Assembly: GCA_033297075.1 (NCBI GenBank)
Contig: MU858279.1
Span: forward strand, 1 to 53,283
DNA from: Rhypophila decipiens
Lineage: Eukaryota; Ascomycota; Sordariomycetes; Sordariales; Naviculisporaceae
DNA: 53,283 nucleotides
Direction: 5' to 3'
This document shows, piece by piece, positions 21,956-31,981 of this stretch (its first letter is position 1; each line of letters starts with the position of its first letter). Both the position numbers and the translations under genes were made by a program. The notes under the pieces are model-generated. The model saw only the letters and a program-made list of their open reading frames with translations, was not told the DNA's origin and made no database searches.

Positions 21956-23560
21956 TCAAGTAGTCAACTCCTTCCCAGCAAAGCCAATCCTCTTCTGCCC
22001 AACATCAAAAACCACAAACTGGCTCTTAATCAACAACACCCCAAAGACAGCAAACCCAATGGCATCCGAGCTCTGAATGCCGCCATAACAATGCGATCCA
22101 TTAAAACTGACATAATTCATATACCGCCCCGGCACCACACCTCTGTACGTCGACCCGCCCGGTCCGATATAAAAGCTGAAATCAGGTAATTCCGCCTCGC
22201 AGGGGAAGATCATGCCCGCCCAGAAGGGGTCATAGACGCTCCCGGTTACACGGGCGTAATATGCCCGTACGATCTGGGAAGGGACTAATAACAATGTTGT
22301 GCCAGTGTCGGCTATGGCGGTGTAGGTTCTGTTTATTGCCATGAGGGACTGGCCTACTATGACGGGGTTACCTGTTTTGGCCGTTGGTTCAAAATCATTG
22401 ACAGGAGGGCCGACCCCGTACCCTGTTGCTAGGAAGGTCCAGTAGACTGATTTTGGGTCGATGGGGGCGTAGGCTATCCCTTCATCCGCTGGTGGACTGT
22501 TAGGGTTGGGGATGTACTCGGATGCATTGAGGTATCCAAAGTTGTAGTTGCCTTCGATGGAGTGTTTGAGGTTGGCGGTGAAGACGGGAGACACGAGGTC
22601 ATCTTTGATGTTGTCTATAAAGGTTCGTGAAGTGGGCGAGGAAGAGTCGTTGGAGGGAGGAATAGGATTGCCAAAGTTGGACAGCGTGCGCGAGAGACCG
22701 TGCGACATGCCCAGGCCGAGAATGCCGGAGCAGTATGGGTCGGAGCTGAATATTTTGGATACGTAGGTGGCGCATTCGACTAGTTGGTGGGGGGAGGTTG
22801 CGTTGCCGACGGAGACGCGGTCGGTGTAGACTATGCCTGAGGCGCCGGAGCCGTCGCCGTATTGGATCCGCCATGTCTGGTTCGGCACGAGTGTGGAGGT
22901 GTTGGAGACGTAGGGGTCGTAGATCTCGTGGTTTACGGATTGCTCGAGGGGCGTGTCGGCGGAGAAGACCCATCTGAATGGCACGGTTGTTAGTGACAAG
23001 GGACAGGCGGAGTAAAAGGTCTCGACATGAACTTACAGATCGGCCGAGCCCGTGTCAAGATCGAGATATACCGTCTGGGGAGGAGTGCCGATCTGGACGG
23101 GAGAGATGAACTCCCAGTCGAACCCATGAGGGGGCACAGCTGGAGTGGTGCCGGTCATGTTGCCGGATCCTAATCATGGTGAGTTAAAACTTGCAGGCCG
23201 TTCATGGGACGGTATGCACAACTCACGTTTTTGCAGTGAAATTTCCGTGACACTGGGGTTCATCCTGACCGCCTTCTTGATCTCAGGAGTCAGCTCGACG
23301 CCGTACTTGGCATAAGCGTGGACCAAAGCCTGCAGTCCATTGCGATGCAAGTTCTCGTCAAATTCAGGGTTCCGAATCTGGTTGACACTGAATGATGTTG
23401 GCTGGGTACTCCGTTTGGGGTAGTATCGAGAGCCGCCACTGGGGGAGAAGGGCTTCTTCCATTGGAGCCCATGAAGTGCCCCGGCTGGTATGCTAGGACT
23501 TGCGAGTGTGGAGGGGACCAGGGCGGACAGTAGAATCGCTGCTGATAACGTTGAACACAT
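21956..23560 (-). CDS. Secreted pepsin-like (A1) aspartic protease, frame uncertain at intron 1
   Basis: Read on the minus strand, exons are 23560-23227, 23170-23037 and 22973-21956. The ATG at 23560 opens a signal peptide ([18 protein letters not shown]), followed by a propeptide ending in QKR, a kexin-type site. The first catalytic motif DTGSADLWVF is split by intron 2 (GTAAGT..CAG); the second is [11 protein letters not shown]. Together these mark the A1 pepsin family, secreted acid proteases with a bilobed fold. At intron 1 the ideal donor (C/GTGAGT) and acceptor (TAG/GATCC) are out of phase by one base; one T fewer in the T3 run at 23160-23162 would join them cleanly. A phase-correct alternative is a weak GTCAGG donor 48 nt further upstream, which would delete the propeptide end. 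About 495 aa are expected. Protein identity is sure; integrity is not. Confidence 0.85.
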
Positions 23561-23983
23561 TTTGGCTGTGATGTTGGATTGAAACCGGGAGAGCCATCTT
23601 CTTTCTGCTAGAGGGGACAGGACACGAGATAAATGGGATTTTTTAAGTGCTTCGCCAACGCGAAATATCAGGAATGCACCCAAAGTGCGCGAATAGAGAA
23701 TGCTGCTGCCCAATTTAGCCTCCCTTGGTATGCCACGACCGTGACGGCGCGCGACCCCGTCAACCGTGTCTGAGACAACTTGTCCGCCCTACCGTCTATA
23801 AGCATTAAGATGGAAGATACAAAGGCTTGGCTGGAGAAATCTCATTCTTGTGTTCTCATCATGCTACACTGAAAAGGGGCCCTCAAATTTTGAAAGAAAA
23901 TGAGTGTAAAGAATTGAACATGTTCACAGCTGATAATCCAGCCCTCACTCCAAATAATTCCCATCTCAGAAGCAAGTATCCGT
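23561..23983. other. Promoter region of the aspartic protease and 3' end of the crystallin-like gene
   Basis: No gene is seen. The minus-strand open frame that extends the protease N-terminus to 23713 is 5' UTR read in frame: the signal peptide begins only at 23560. Confidence 0.5.
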
Positions 23984-24554
23984 TTACTTTGACTCAGTCT
24001 TGGCGTCATCCTCGGCGGCAGCAGCAAGGAACTGCCTAAAGTTGCAGCGCATGGAGCTGATGCGGTCGTTGAAGAAGCCGTCGCCGTCGGCAAGGTTGGC
24101 ATCCTCTTGGTTGGAATAAGAACGTCCACCACATCCGCCGTGTCTGGGTTGGATATTTGTTAGATGATGCGTGGATATTTATGACTGCAGTTGGTCCTAG
24201 GCTAATACTCACTCGTACCAGACACAGTGGAAGCGTCCGCTGTCCTGGTTGCGGATGGAGCTGATGTTGTCATTCCACCCACCAGGGACGTCGGCTATGA
24301 AGGTACCAATTAGTCCAGGCTGTCTTTGACCGTCTGGTCTGCAAGGAATCCATTGGGCTATACTTACTGCAGGCACCGGGTGAGAGAGCGAGGGTCGTGC
24401 AGGGGTTTCCCCAGCGAATATTTTGGCAGGCAAAGACGTAGGCCGTGTTCTGGCGACCAACAATGCTGGCCTCCTCGCCATTCGCAGCTGGCGCAGCACT
24501 GGCCGAGAGCACGCCAAAGGCGGCAATAGCGATGATAGACTTGATGGAGAACAT
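23984..24554 (-). CDS. Secreted beta/gamma-crystallin-like small protein
   Basis: Three exons on the minus strand, 24554-24368, 24294-24213 and 24143-23984 (introns GTAAGT..TAG and GTGAGT..CAG), give 142 aa. A signal peptide (MFSIKSIIAIAAFGVLSASA) and a short propeptide lead into one domain with two Greek-key motifs. Each motif ends in the beta/gamma-crystallin calcium-binding consensus N/D-N/D-x-x-S/T-S: NDNISS in the first, NDRISS in the second, preceded by the typical WYEH..GGRSY strand. About six cysteines suggest disulfides, fitting a stable extracellular protein. Microbial crystallin domains bind calcium, and some relatives are killer-toxin-like or stress proteins, but the role here is unknown. 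A four-residue acidic/basic tail follows an Ala-rich helix. The frame is missed by plain ORF calls because all exons are short. Confidence 0.85.
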
Positions 24555-25979
24555 TGTGGCTGTTGGGGAACTTGGGATGACGCTGTATCGAGTGTGCGGA
24601 AACTGATCTGATGGAGAGGCTGAGGATGAGACAGAACTCATGACATTCATTGCAGCGGCGACGACCCCTATTTATACATGTTCTTCTCTATGGTCCCTCC
24701 TGCCTTGGACCAAATCCATGCCATTGACCAGCCGCTTCTCGCCTACGGAAAACCACGGTCACCGTCTCGGTCTTGGTATACTGAGCTCGACTTCGGTGTC
24801 CATGTTCTCTCCGTCAGCTCTCGGCGTTTGACAACACTTGGTGATGCGCTATGAGATGCATCCCCATGTAGATTGTGTGGACATGAGGGTTCTCAATGCC
24901 ACCTTCCCTGTCTGGTGGGACAAGGCTCGGCTCAGCCGGTACCAAACCTCTGGACGGGAGTTAATACGGGACGGGTGAAGGTGCGGCGCGCTTTAGAAAG
25001 TTCCTAGGCCTTGAGAAGAGGTTTAAACAACCAACCGTTGAGTTTGAGGGACAGTCATGATTGGATACTAGAGTTGTAGCCAAGAGCCTCGTGGACCGGT
25101 ACGCCACTGACTGGCAGCCGCGGAGCTTTAGAGAAGGTACTACGGATGGTCCGGCCACACAGTCGTGCATCGTAGTACGCAGTACGCGCATATTGCTTGA
25201 CATGTTGATTCGGTGTTGCGTTGTGACTCCAAGTCGGCCGTTTCGGCTCTTGGAGTTGTGAATGGGGCTAATTACCTTGAAGCCTGCATTTTTCCTGTCA
25301 GCTTGAAGCTCAGACATGCAAATTGCTCTTGTAAAATGGTACTCTGGTCGTCTGCACAGAGGCGGCCCAAATCAACGGTTACGCAGACTCGGGGTGACAT
25401 TCATCCAAGCGATATTCCAAGTTATCCCGAGGCTCCGTGCCAAGCACAGTGCCTCCCATCTGCGGCCGCCCTAAGCCGTTCATTCTGAGTCAGATTGTAC
25501 CCGATATGTACCGGGTTTTCAACCGAACGAGATGTATACACGATGTTAAGAAGCTCACAGGCTTGGCGAATCTGACTAAGACGATGGTTCATATTAATAT
25601 AGTAAAAGGTCTGGGCATTGGGCTGAAATACCTGGGATCTTGGCGTGTACGGATTGTACAGCTCATTTGGTTGAGAAAACCCGGTATCGGTAGTGTATTG
25701 TATTCCCAATATGGTAGGTAGTCAGAGGGGCTCTGATGAATCAGCTGCTTACAGACGGCTGCACTTTGTAAATGCGGTACAGTTTAATTGCAATCCTCAT
25801 TTTGACCAATACATGGACTCGGTGGTAGAAGGAATGGAACTACGTAGCATTGAAGATTGTGTCTGTATCTGGCCACAATGAGGAGTTTTGTATACGGGGA
25901 AACCAAACTGTAAATCATCTCAGTCAATATCGTTGCTATGCTCTTGGCTAAGGAACTTTTCATTAAGACACTCGACAGT
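24555..25979. other. Intergenic region with no gene seen
   Basis: It carries the promoter of the crystallin-like gene (left) and the 3' region of a GTPase gene (right). Short frames on both strands lack any support. No repeat was noticed. Confidence 0.5.
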
Positions 25980-27356
25980 CTAATACCCCAAATCAGAGGT
26001 CGAACTCGAGTTCAGGGGTGCGACATTCTGCTTGTTGTTGCCGTCAAGGTTCTCGCCGCTGCCGCTGTTGCTATTACCAACATTGAACATGGACCCAAAG
26101 AAATCCCTGATCATCCCGGTAGAGCGACCGATACTACTCGTGCTACCGGCACGAAGACGCAGGAGCCTGTTAGAACCGTTGTACCGATAGGGGCTATACC
26201 TCGCGGTCCTGCTACTAGCTTTCAGACGAGGACGAGGACGAGGACGAGGTGGCCAAAACTGCAGGCCCAACAGGCGTGTGGTTACTAACCTGGGCAGTAT
26301 GTTCTGCATCCACGTGTCCAACTGCTCTCCGTCTTCTCCTTGATGTTGCTGTTGTTGCCTCGCAGCTAGTTGGCGAATAGTGCTGCTCGGGCCTGGACCA
26401 GCCTTCGCACCAGTCCGTCTGAGCGCTTCATCAGCTTCGCGCCGTGCTTTAATGACCGCCTCTTCCAGCTCAGCAATCTCGCGATCGAGGCGCGTCCTGT
26501 TTGCTGATATTATCTCTCCACGGACGTACCGGCCTGCCTCGGTGTCCTCTAGAGGGATAGCACGGTCGACCATCTCGTGTTGGATCTGCAGTGGCTGGTA
26601 GTAGACCTTCGTCGCTGTATTGCGCTGTCTGTTATTGATCAAAAACCCAACAGTCCTCCGAGCAGATTCCTCCTGACTCTCCCCGTCGTCGACATACGGG
26701 ACCATTGGGCTGCGTCCTTGGAACAGATCATGCCAGTACTTGGACAGCCGCTCCTCTCGCAAGAGAGCAGCTTGTTTCTGCTCGCTGTTGTCCAGCGCGG
26801 CAACATCGCTCCACATAGTTGTAGCGAGCACGATCTTGTGGTAGTTTTCTGGGCCGCATAGCTTCTTCAGGATGGTAAAGTTGCGTATGGCGGTCCCCGA
26901 TAGGCGCACATCGGTGATGCGGTGGAGGCAGATGATGCCGAGTAGATGCTGACGAGCGCGGTGCAGAGTAGCGAGATGAGAGGCGATGGAATGGAGAATT
27001 TCGGTATCGGAGCGGGTTGTGTCGTCGAAGCCGGGCGTGTCGATGAGGCGGATTATGCGGGTTTGGTCGTACTGTGCCGTGTAGCAGGTGAGATCGACGG
27101 TCTCTGTTTGAAGTCACGGATTGCGGAATGGTCAGCTCTTTTCTGTGATCCTTGTTTCGGCAATGGATGGAGGCGACTGACTGGATGCTAAGCCGTGTCC
27201 TATACCTGTCTCTTGGGGTGGCTGGCCGGTCAAGCGCGATATAAAGGTGCTCTTCCCTGACCCTGTCAGTCCCATGAGCAGAACAAATCCGACATCTTCC
27301 CTACACTCGAGTCAGCCAAGACGAGCTTACTCAAGGGGGCTGGTGGGCAATAACAT
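25980..27356 (-). CDS. AIG1/septin-like P-loop GTPase, no CaaX box
   Basis: Three exons on the minus strand are proposed, 27356-27331, 27300-27206 and 27103-25980, giving 414 aa. The N-terminus holds GLTGSGKSTF (P-loop), then LIDTPGFDDTTRSDTEIL (G3 with its DTPGFDD extension), a GIICLHRI strand and VLATTMWSDV in place of the usual N/TKxD. This is the signature of a large fungal GTPase family related to AIG1/GIMAP and septin-like G domains; functions are unknown. A coiled coil (REIAELEEAVIKARREADEALRR) and a Gln-, Arg- and Ser-rich tail with a PR repeat follow. The first intron would be only 30 nt; starting instead at the internal ATG (CTCATGGGACTG, about 27276) avoids it but removes strand beta-1. 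The gene lies head to head with its paralog at 28163. Confidence 0.82.
26225..26248 (+). repeat. Hexamer microsatellite inside the GTPase coding sequence
   Basis: Four perfect GACGAG copies (plus strand) encode a Pro-Arg alternating run (PRPRPRPR) in the C-terminal tail of the GTPase. Such hexamer runs change length easily without shifting frame. Confidence 0.85.
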
Positions 27357-28162
27357 TCTCGGTGAACTTGCCGGTGAGCCCCTTATGTTGCTGTTTCTGT
27401 GATATCTCGACCCTGGGCAGGACATATGCAAGCCATTCGGTTAAAGCGTCCCTTGGGTTGTCATCCTTTTGGGTCTTGTGCTGCGAAGAATGTTAACCAT
27501 GTTGATACCATGGAAACTTGGCCAAACTATTGATACCTGACCAATTAGGCTTGCCATGGCGAACCTGAAACCCGATATGGATCTTGTCGGGCCTCAAGCT
27601 GATGATAGGTCGAGATAACGGCGAACTTGTCAGGTCCCAACGCCCCACACCTGTTGCATCCAGATCGATACAGGCTTGCTAGCTCGGGGCCGATCGTTGA
27701 CAGTTAGGCTGGGGCATGCAACACGTGGTTCGATACCCAATCCAGAGTCTGTTGTGGCACACGCCAGCTAATAATTGGGGCGAATTGGGCACTCGGAGAT
27801 AACATGGGCAGTCGGTTTCGTGCTTTGTTCTTGGGAGTTTTCACGCCAACTTACAAGATTTAGGGTTTGCTGAAACAATGCGCTACATGCAAGAGTTGAT
27901 GCTTGTCCGCCTCCTTCGTGATGGCTGCACTCGCTGGCGATGTGGCATCAACGGCCAACGCGCCACTGCAAGGATGACAGCAGACACCAGACATCAAACA
28001 AGGCCTGGCATGAGATTGCATGTGATAAGCGACCGCTTGGATATAATAAAGAATCGAATTTGGTGATATCCTCTGCCCTCACCCCCCTTACTTGTTCCAA
28101 GCCCCATAGTATCCGGTCTGCACACCTTCAACTTTTCAAGCTCCAACTGCACCATCCACAAC
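27357..28162. promoter_or_regulatory. Shared bidirectional promoter region of the paired GTPase genes
   Basis: About 0.8 kb separates the two divergent start codons. No coding domain lies in it, although a minus-strand frame from an ATG near 27583 with one plausible intron could form a short upstream ORF of about 55 codons ending just before the GTPase start. No palindromic operator is obvious. Confidence 0.45.
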
Positions 28163-29375
28163 ATGGGACAGGGTCCTTCAAAGCAGGCTCCGGCCAATTC
28201 GCTTTGGTCAACGGAAAATGATGTTTCGTCATCAGAGCCCGCAGTACCTGATATAGGGTAGGTCATATGAAGCTTGAGTACTCGGTGCAGTGACCCAGTG
28301 CTAATCAGCTGCCACTTCTCACGACAGACCAGAAGACACCGTCATTGCGGTCATGGGCCTCACCGGCGTCGGGAAGAGCACCTTTATATCCTACTTTTCT
28401 GACACGGCCATTGTCGGAGATGATCTTGAATCATGTCAGTTCCCTCCCATGATTGTACACAGTATCCTCTGCTAACCAGGACTACCACACAAAGGCACGT
28501 CAACACTCAGCATCCACCCAGCCACCATCTCCGACCGCACCATCTACCTCATCGACACGCCCGGCTTCGACGACACCAACCGCACAGACACGGACATCCT
28601 CAAAGAGATCGCCCTCTGGCTGCACCACTCGTACGATGCGTCCGTAAAGCTGGCCGGTATCGTCTACCTGCACCGCATCCAGGACAACCGCGTCGGCGGC
28701 TCCGGCGTCAAGAACATCCACCTCTTCCGCGAGCTCTGCGGGACCGACCGCTTGTCCTCGGTCGTCCTCGCCACAACAATGTGGGACACCGTTCCCGACC
28801 AAAGCAAAGCAGAAGAGCGAGAGGCCGAGCTCAAGACGAGTCCCGATTTTTGGGCGGGCCTCGTGGAGCATGGCTGTTCGGTGCTGAGACAAGACGATGG
28901 TGCTGCATCTGCGACCAAAATACTCGAGCACATCATCACTCAGTCAAGCTTGGACTCCAAGCAGGAGGGAATAACACTCCAAATCCAAGAAGAGATTGCC
29001 GAAGAGGGAAAGGCCCTCCATGAGACGTCGGCGGGGGAAGTCCTCAAGGCGTCACTCGAAGAACAACAGCGACTCTACGAAGCCAAGACTGCGCTTCTAG
29101 AAGAGCAGCTGTCCAAGATTGCATCTGAATTGGCAAGCCTGCAAGACGCCCAGGCTACACGGGATGAACAAGTCCGCCAAGAGCGCGAGAGGGAGCATCG
29201 CGCGGTGGAAAAGAGAGAGATGAGTCGCGAGGAGGAGATCATTGCCTTCAAGCGCGAGCTGGATCGGCTGAGGGAGGATCTGCACTGCACGAGGGTGAAG
29301 CAGGAGAAGACTGAGGCCGAGTATCGAGAGCTGACGAGTAACCGGTGGCCGTGGAACTGGTGTATTGTCATGTGA
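28163..29375 (+). CDS. AIG1/septin-like P-loop GTPase with C-terminal CaaX box
   Basis: The exons 28163-28257, 28328-28434 and 28495-29375 (introns GTAGGT..CAG and GTCAGT..AAG) give 360 aa. After a polar N-terminus, the P-loop GLTGVGKS is at residues 42-49, followed by YLIDTPGFDDTNRTDTDIL, GIVYLHRI and VLATTMWDTV, the same order as in the divergent neighbour, so the two are paralogs. A long coiled coil (EEQQRLYEAKTALLEEQLSK and onwards) links to the end. The last four residues are CIVM (Cys357), a good CaaX box for farnesylation, and the segment before it is Trp-rich (WPWNWC), so a membrane-anchored GTPase is likely. The N-terminal MGQG could also invite myristoylation, though it lacks the usual serine at position 6. 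The biological role is not known. Confidence 0.9.
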
Positions 29376-30371
29376 GCGATGGTTGGAAGGATGTGTGGTT
29401 GAATTATTTGGCATAACAAGGGCAATGGCAGAGGGCATGGCAAGGGCGGGATGGTATGCCCCGGGGCTTGGAGTTCAAGGCTTGATTGGAGATTGTGTTT
29501 TTTACGAGATGTCTTATATTTGCTTGCCGGGACACCAACACACTACTTGGGCAAAAGCCATACTCTTGTCAGTCATAGTAGGCAGAGTCACCTTGCGTTT
29601 CTTTTGGTGGTCGTAGGCCGTGGCCGGCATCGTTTTTGGCTGCGCCTTTCCTGCACATACACTTGTAGGACGTTATAGGTTGCGGTGAAACGGATCGACC
29701 AGCAGCAAGTGGGTTTGTATTATCAGTCGATACCTGCGTCTCTTATATACCCGTTAGTGGAGATATCCATTTAGAACCTAATTAGGGATCATACAGCTGT
29801 AGTCCTGACATACCCTTTTTCAATATTTGGTATATATATGACGATGCAGTGGTGATCACACACAAACTATGACCTGCATTCTCAGCTCATGTCCATCGCC
29901 CTGTGGTGGTGTTTGGAATGGGCAGCGAGAGGGTGTAGGACCTCTGATGCTCACAGGCGCGGCACAGGGCGTACGGGACCGGTGCAGGACAATGCCGCCA
30001 GGGTGCCCTATCGCATTCAAGGTCACAATGGCACAGGGGGCACAGTAAAAGCCCGATTTTTGGTGCCCCTATGGTCATCTACCTGGACCTGTATTGAGCG
30101 GCGGGGTGCATAGAGGCGGCATTGCTCGAGACAAATATTTACGGCTGTCCAGTAGGAAAGAGCGATAAATCTGGGAGGTGCGGCATGTAAATGATGGGTA
30201 TGATCCCGCAAGAAACAAGCTTCTTCATACATGTTTACTGCAGGCTTTCGGTCCTGCCCCCACGATTTGGAGGGATGCTTGGGTTATATACCTCAACATG
30301 TCCAATGGGTCCACTGCTGGTATTCCCAACGTTCCCAGATTCGAGAATATAGTCTATGGCTGTTCGTCACC
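29376..30371. other. Intergenic region with no gene seen
   Basis: It contains the 3' UTR of the CaaX GTPase gene and the promoter of the rhodopsin-like gene. A TATATATATG stretch near 29831 is TATA-like but far from the ATG. Nothing else is supported. Confidence 0.5.
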
Positions 30372-31629
30372 ATGTTTATCCTTCCCCGAAACCAGATACA
30401 AGGTCTCCCGACAGGCGACAACTTGAGCCCCAGCCAAAGGCATGACAGCTATGCCGTCAAGATCCTAGCAACATGCTGGACCGTCGAGGTGCTTTCCGGT
30501 ATCATGCTGGCTCTCCGGATCTATTGCAAACACAAGAGATCTCGGAAGCTTTGGTGGGACGATTACATCTTGATCACGGCCTGGGTAAGTCCGTCACCAT
30601 TACAAACACTCCGTAATACATGTCTGACAGGGCACAGACTTTCCAGACAGTCGATATCCCTTTGATAACGGTCAAAGTCGTCCGCTTCGGCGAAGGCCAG
30701 CACGTTTGGAACGTCGACCGCGCCTTTCTTACCACCCTCGCACTTAGCGGAAATGTCTCTGGCACCTTGTCGATAATAGCGGCAATGCTCAGCAAGACAT
30801 CGTTTGGCGTCACCTTACTACGTCTCTGCTCCCCAGACTCAAGGAGCATGTCGTATACGATCTGGTTCCTCCTCATCACCATGAACATCTTCCTCGGCCT
30901 CAGTGCCATCTTCATCTGGGCGCAGTGTACGCCCGTGGCCAAGAACTGGAGACCGCAGCTAGAAGGGTGGTGCTGGGATGTTGGTGTCAATGCCAAATAT
31001 GGATTGTTTTCGGGAGGTTAGTAGACGTCGACAAAGGAAATGAAAATTAACACTGGCCTAATATTCCTTGGTTGATAGTCTATTCTGCCTTTGTCGACTT
31101 TGCGCTATCGTTTCTCCCAACCTACTTGATCTGGAACCTGCAGATGGAGCTCAAGGAGAAGATTGGCGTGGTTGTTGCCATGAGTATGGGTGTTTTGTAA
31201 GTCTACATAGCCACCATGTTCAGTCTACAAAGTGAGTCTTGTATGTTGGATAGAAAGGCTAACAACTATTTGATGTCACTAGTGCTGGACTGGGAGCGAT
31301 CGCCAAGGTCCTTCAACTGCACAATCTATCCAGCGGAGATTTTACATGTTTGTGCATCATTTCTTTTCTATTCGAGTGTTGATGACATTGAATTTGAGTA
31401 CTAAACTTGCTGACACATCGTTTTAATAGACTACGAAAGCGAGCTCGTTATTTGGGGAACAGTCGAGTCGGCCGTGACTATCATGGCGGCCTCGGTGCCT
31501 TTCCTCCGCGTTCTGATTGTTGATCACAAATCGTCCCTTGGCAGCCAGTCATTGGTCAGGAGTCGTGTGATTCTGAAAGATCGGGAACAGAGTGACCAGC
31601 AAGAACTTGTCACTTATAAAGAAGGTTGA
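30372..31629 (+). CDS. Pth11-like rhodopsin-domain integral membrane protein
   Basis: Five exons, 30372-30584, 30638-31016, 31079-31196, 31283-31347 and 31430-31629, give 324 aa. The product matches the fungal rhodopsin-fold family, which includes Pth11-like receptors: GLPTGDNLSP at the start, LRIYCKHKRSRKLWWDDYIL after helix 1, GQHVWNVD, a cysteine-bearing extracellular loop (AQCTPVAKNW..GWCWD), VDFALSFLPTYLIWNLQM, the loop LSSGDFTYYESELVIW and a final helix before a short polar tail. Seven helices can be placed. Splice phases agree at all four introns. The start at 30372 is chosen because GLPTGDN normally lies within 15 residues of the N-terminus. Such proteins sense surface or chemical cues, but many are orphans. 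The length is somewhat below the usual 350-420 aa because the tail is short. Confidence 0.9.
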
Positions 31630-31981
31630 GGTGATGGTGTTGTGAGTTTTAATGATGGTATTGTCACCGATCTATGCAGGGATAATACCAATTTGTACAA
31701 AAGTCGTAAAAGCCCATGACACTATTGGGTTGGGGTATCTCTCTATCATAACTAGTATTCTTCACAGAAAACATCCAAAAGTCCTTCCGATACATTGCTT
31801 GCTTAGTAGCTGCTTCAAAAGACTTGTCTTGCCCGTAGAGTCCTTACACTTTCTCTCCCTTGCCTATGGTGCTAAAGTCAACCCAGTCAACCCAGTCAAC
31901 CCAGTCAATACAGTCAATCCAGTCAATCCAGCCCTGGATTGACTGGATTGACTGTATTCTTGCCTGCCAGTCACTGACACT
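31630..31981. other. 3'-3' intergenic gap with a palindromic repeat
   Basis: This gap between two converging genes contains a small tandem array and a perfect palindrome, described separately. The rest is 3' UTR-like. Confidence 0.55.
31876..31958. repeat. CAGTCAA tandem array ending in a 25-bp perfect inverted repeat
   Basis: Six copies of a CCCAGTCAA-type unit run from about 31876. The last two form the left arm of a perfect inverted repeat: arms 31907-31931 and 31934-31958, separated by just CC. The unit is the reverse complement of the TTGACTGG units in the larger array at 34865-35292. RNA from either strand would fold into a strong hairpin in the 3' region of both flanking genes. Confidence 0.95.

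Noticed and set aside
23561..23713. N-terminal extension of the aspartic protease to an ATG at 23713
   Set aside because: The signal peptide starts at 23560; the extension would bury it behind 51 basic residues.
27715..27770. A GGTTCGATACC string resembling a tRNA B box
   Set aside because: No matching A box or cloverleaf stems could be formed around it.
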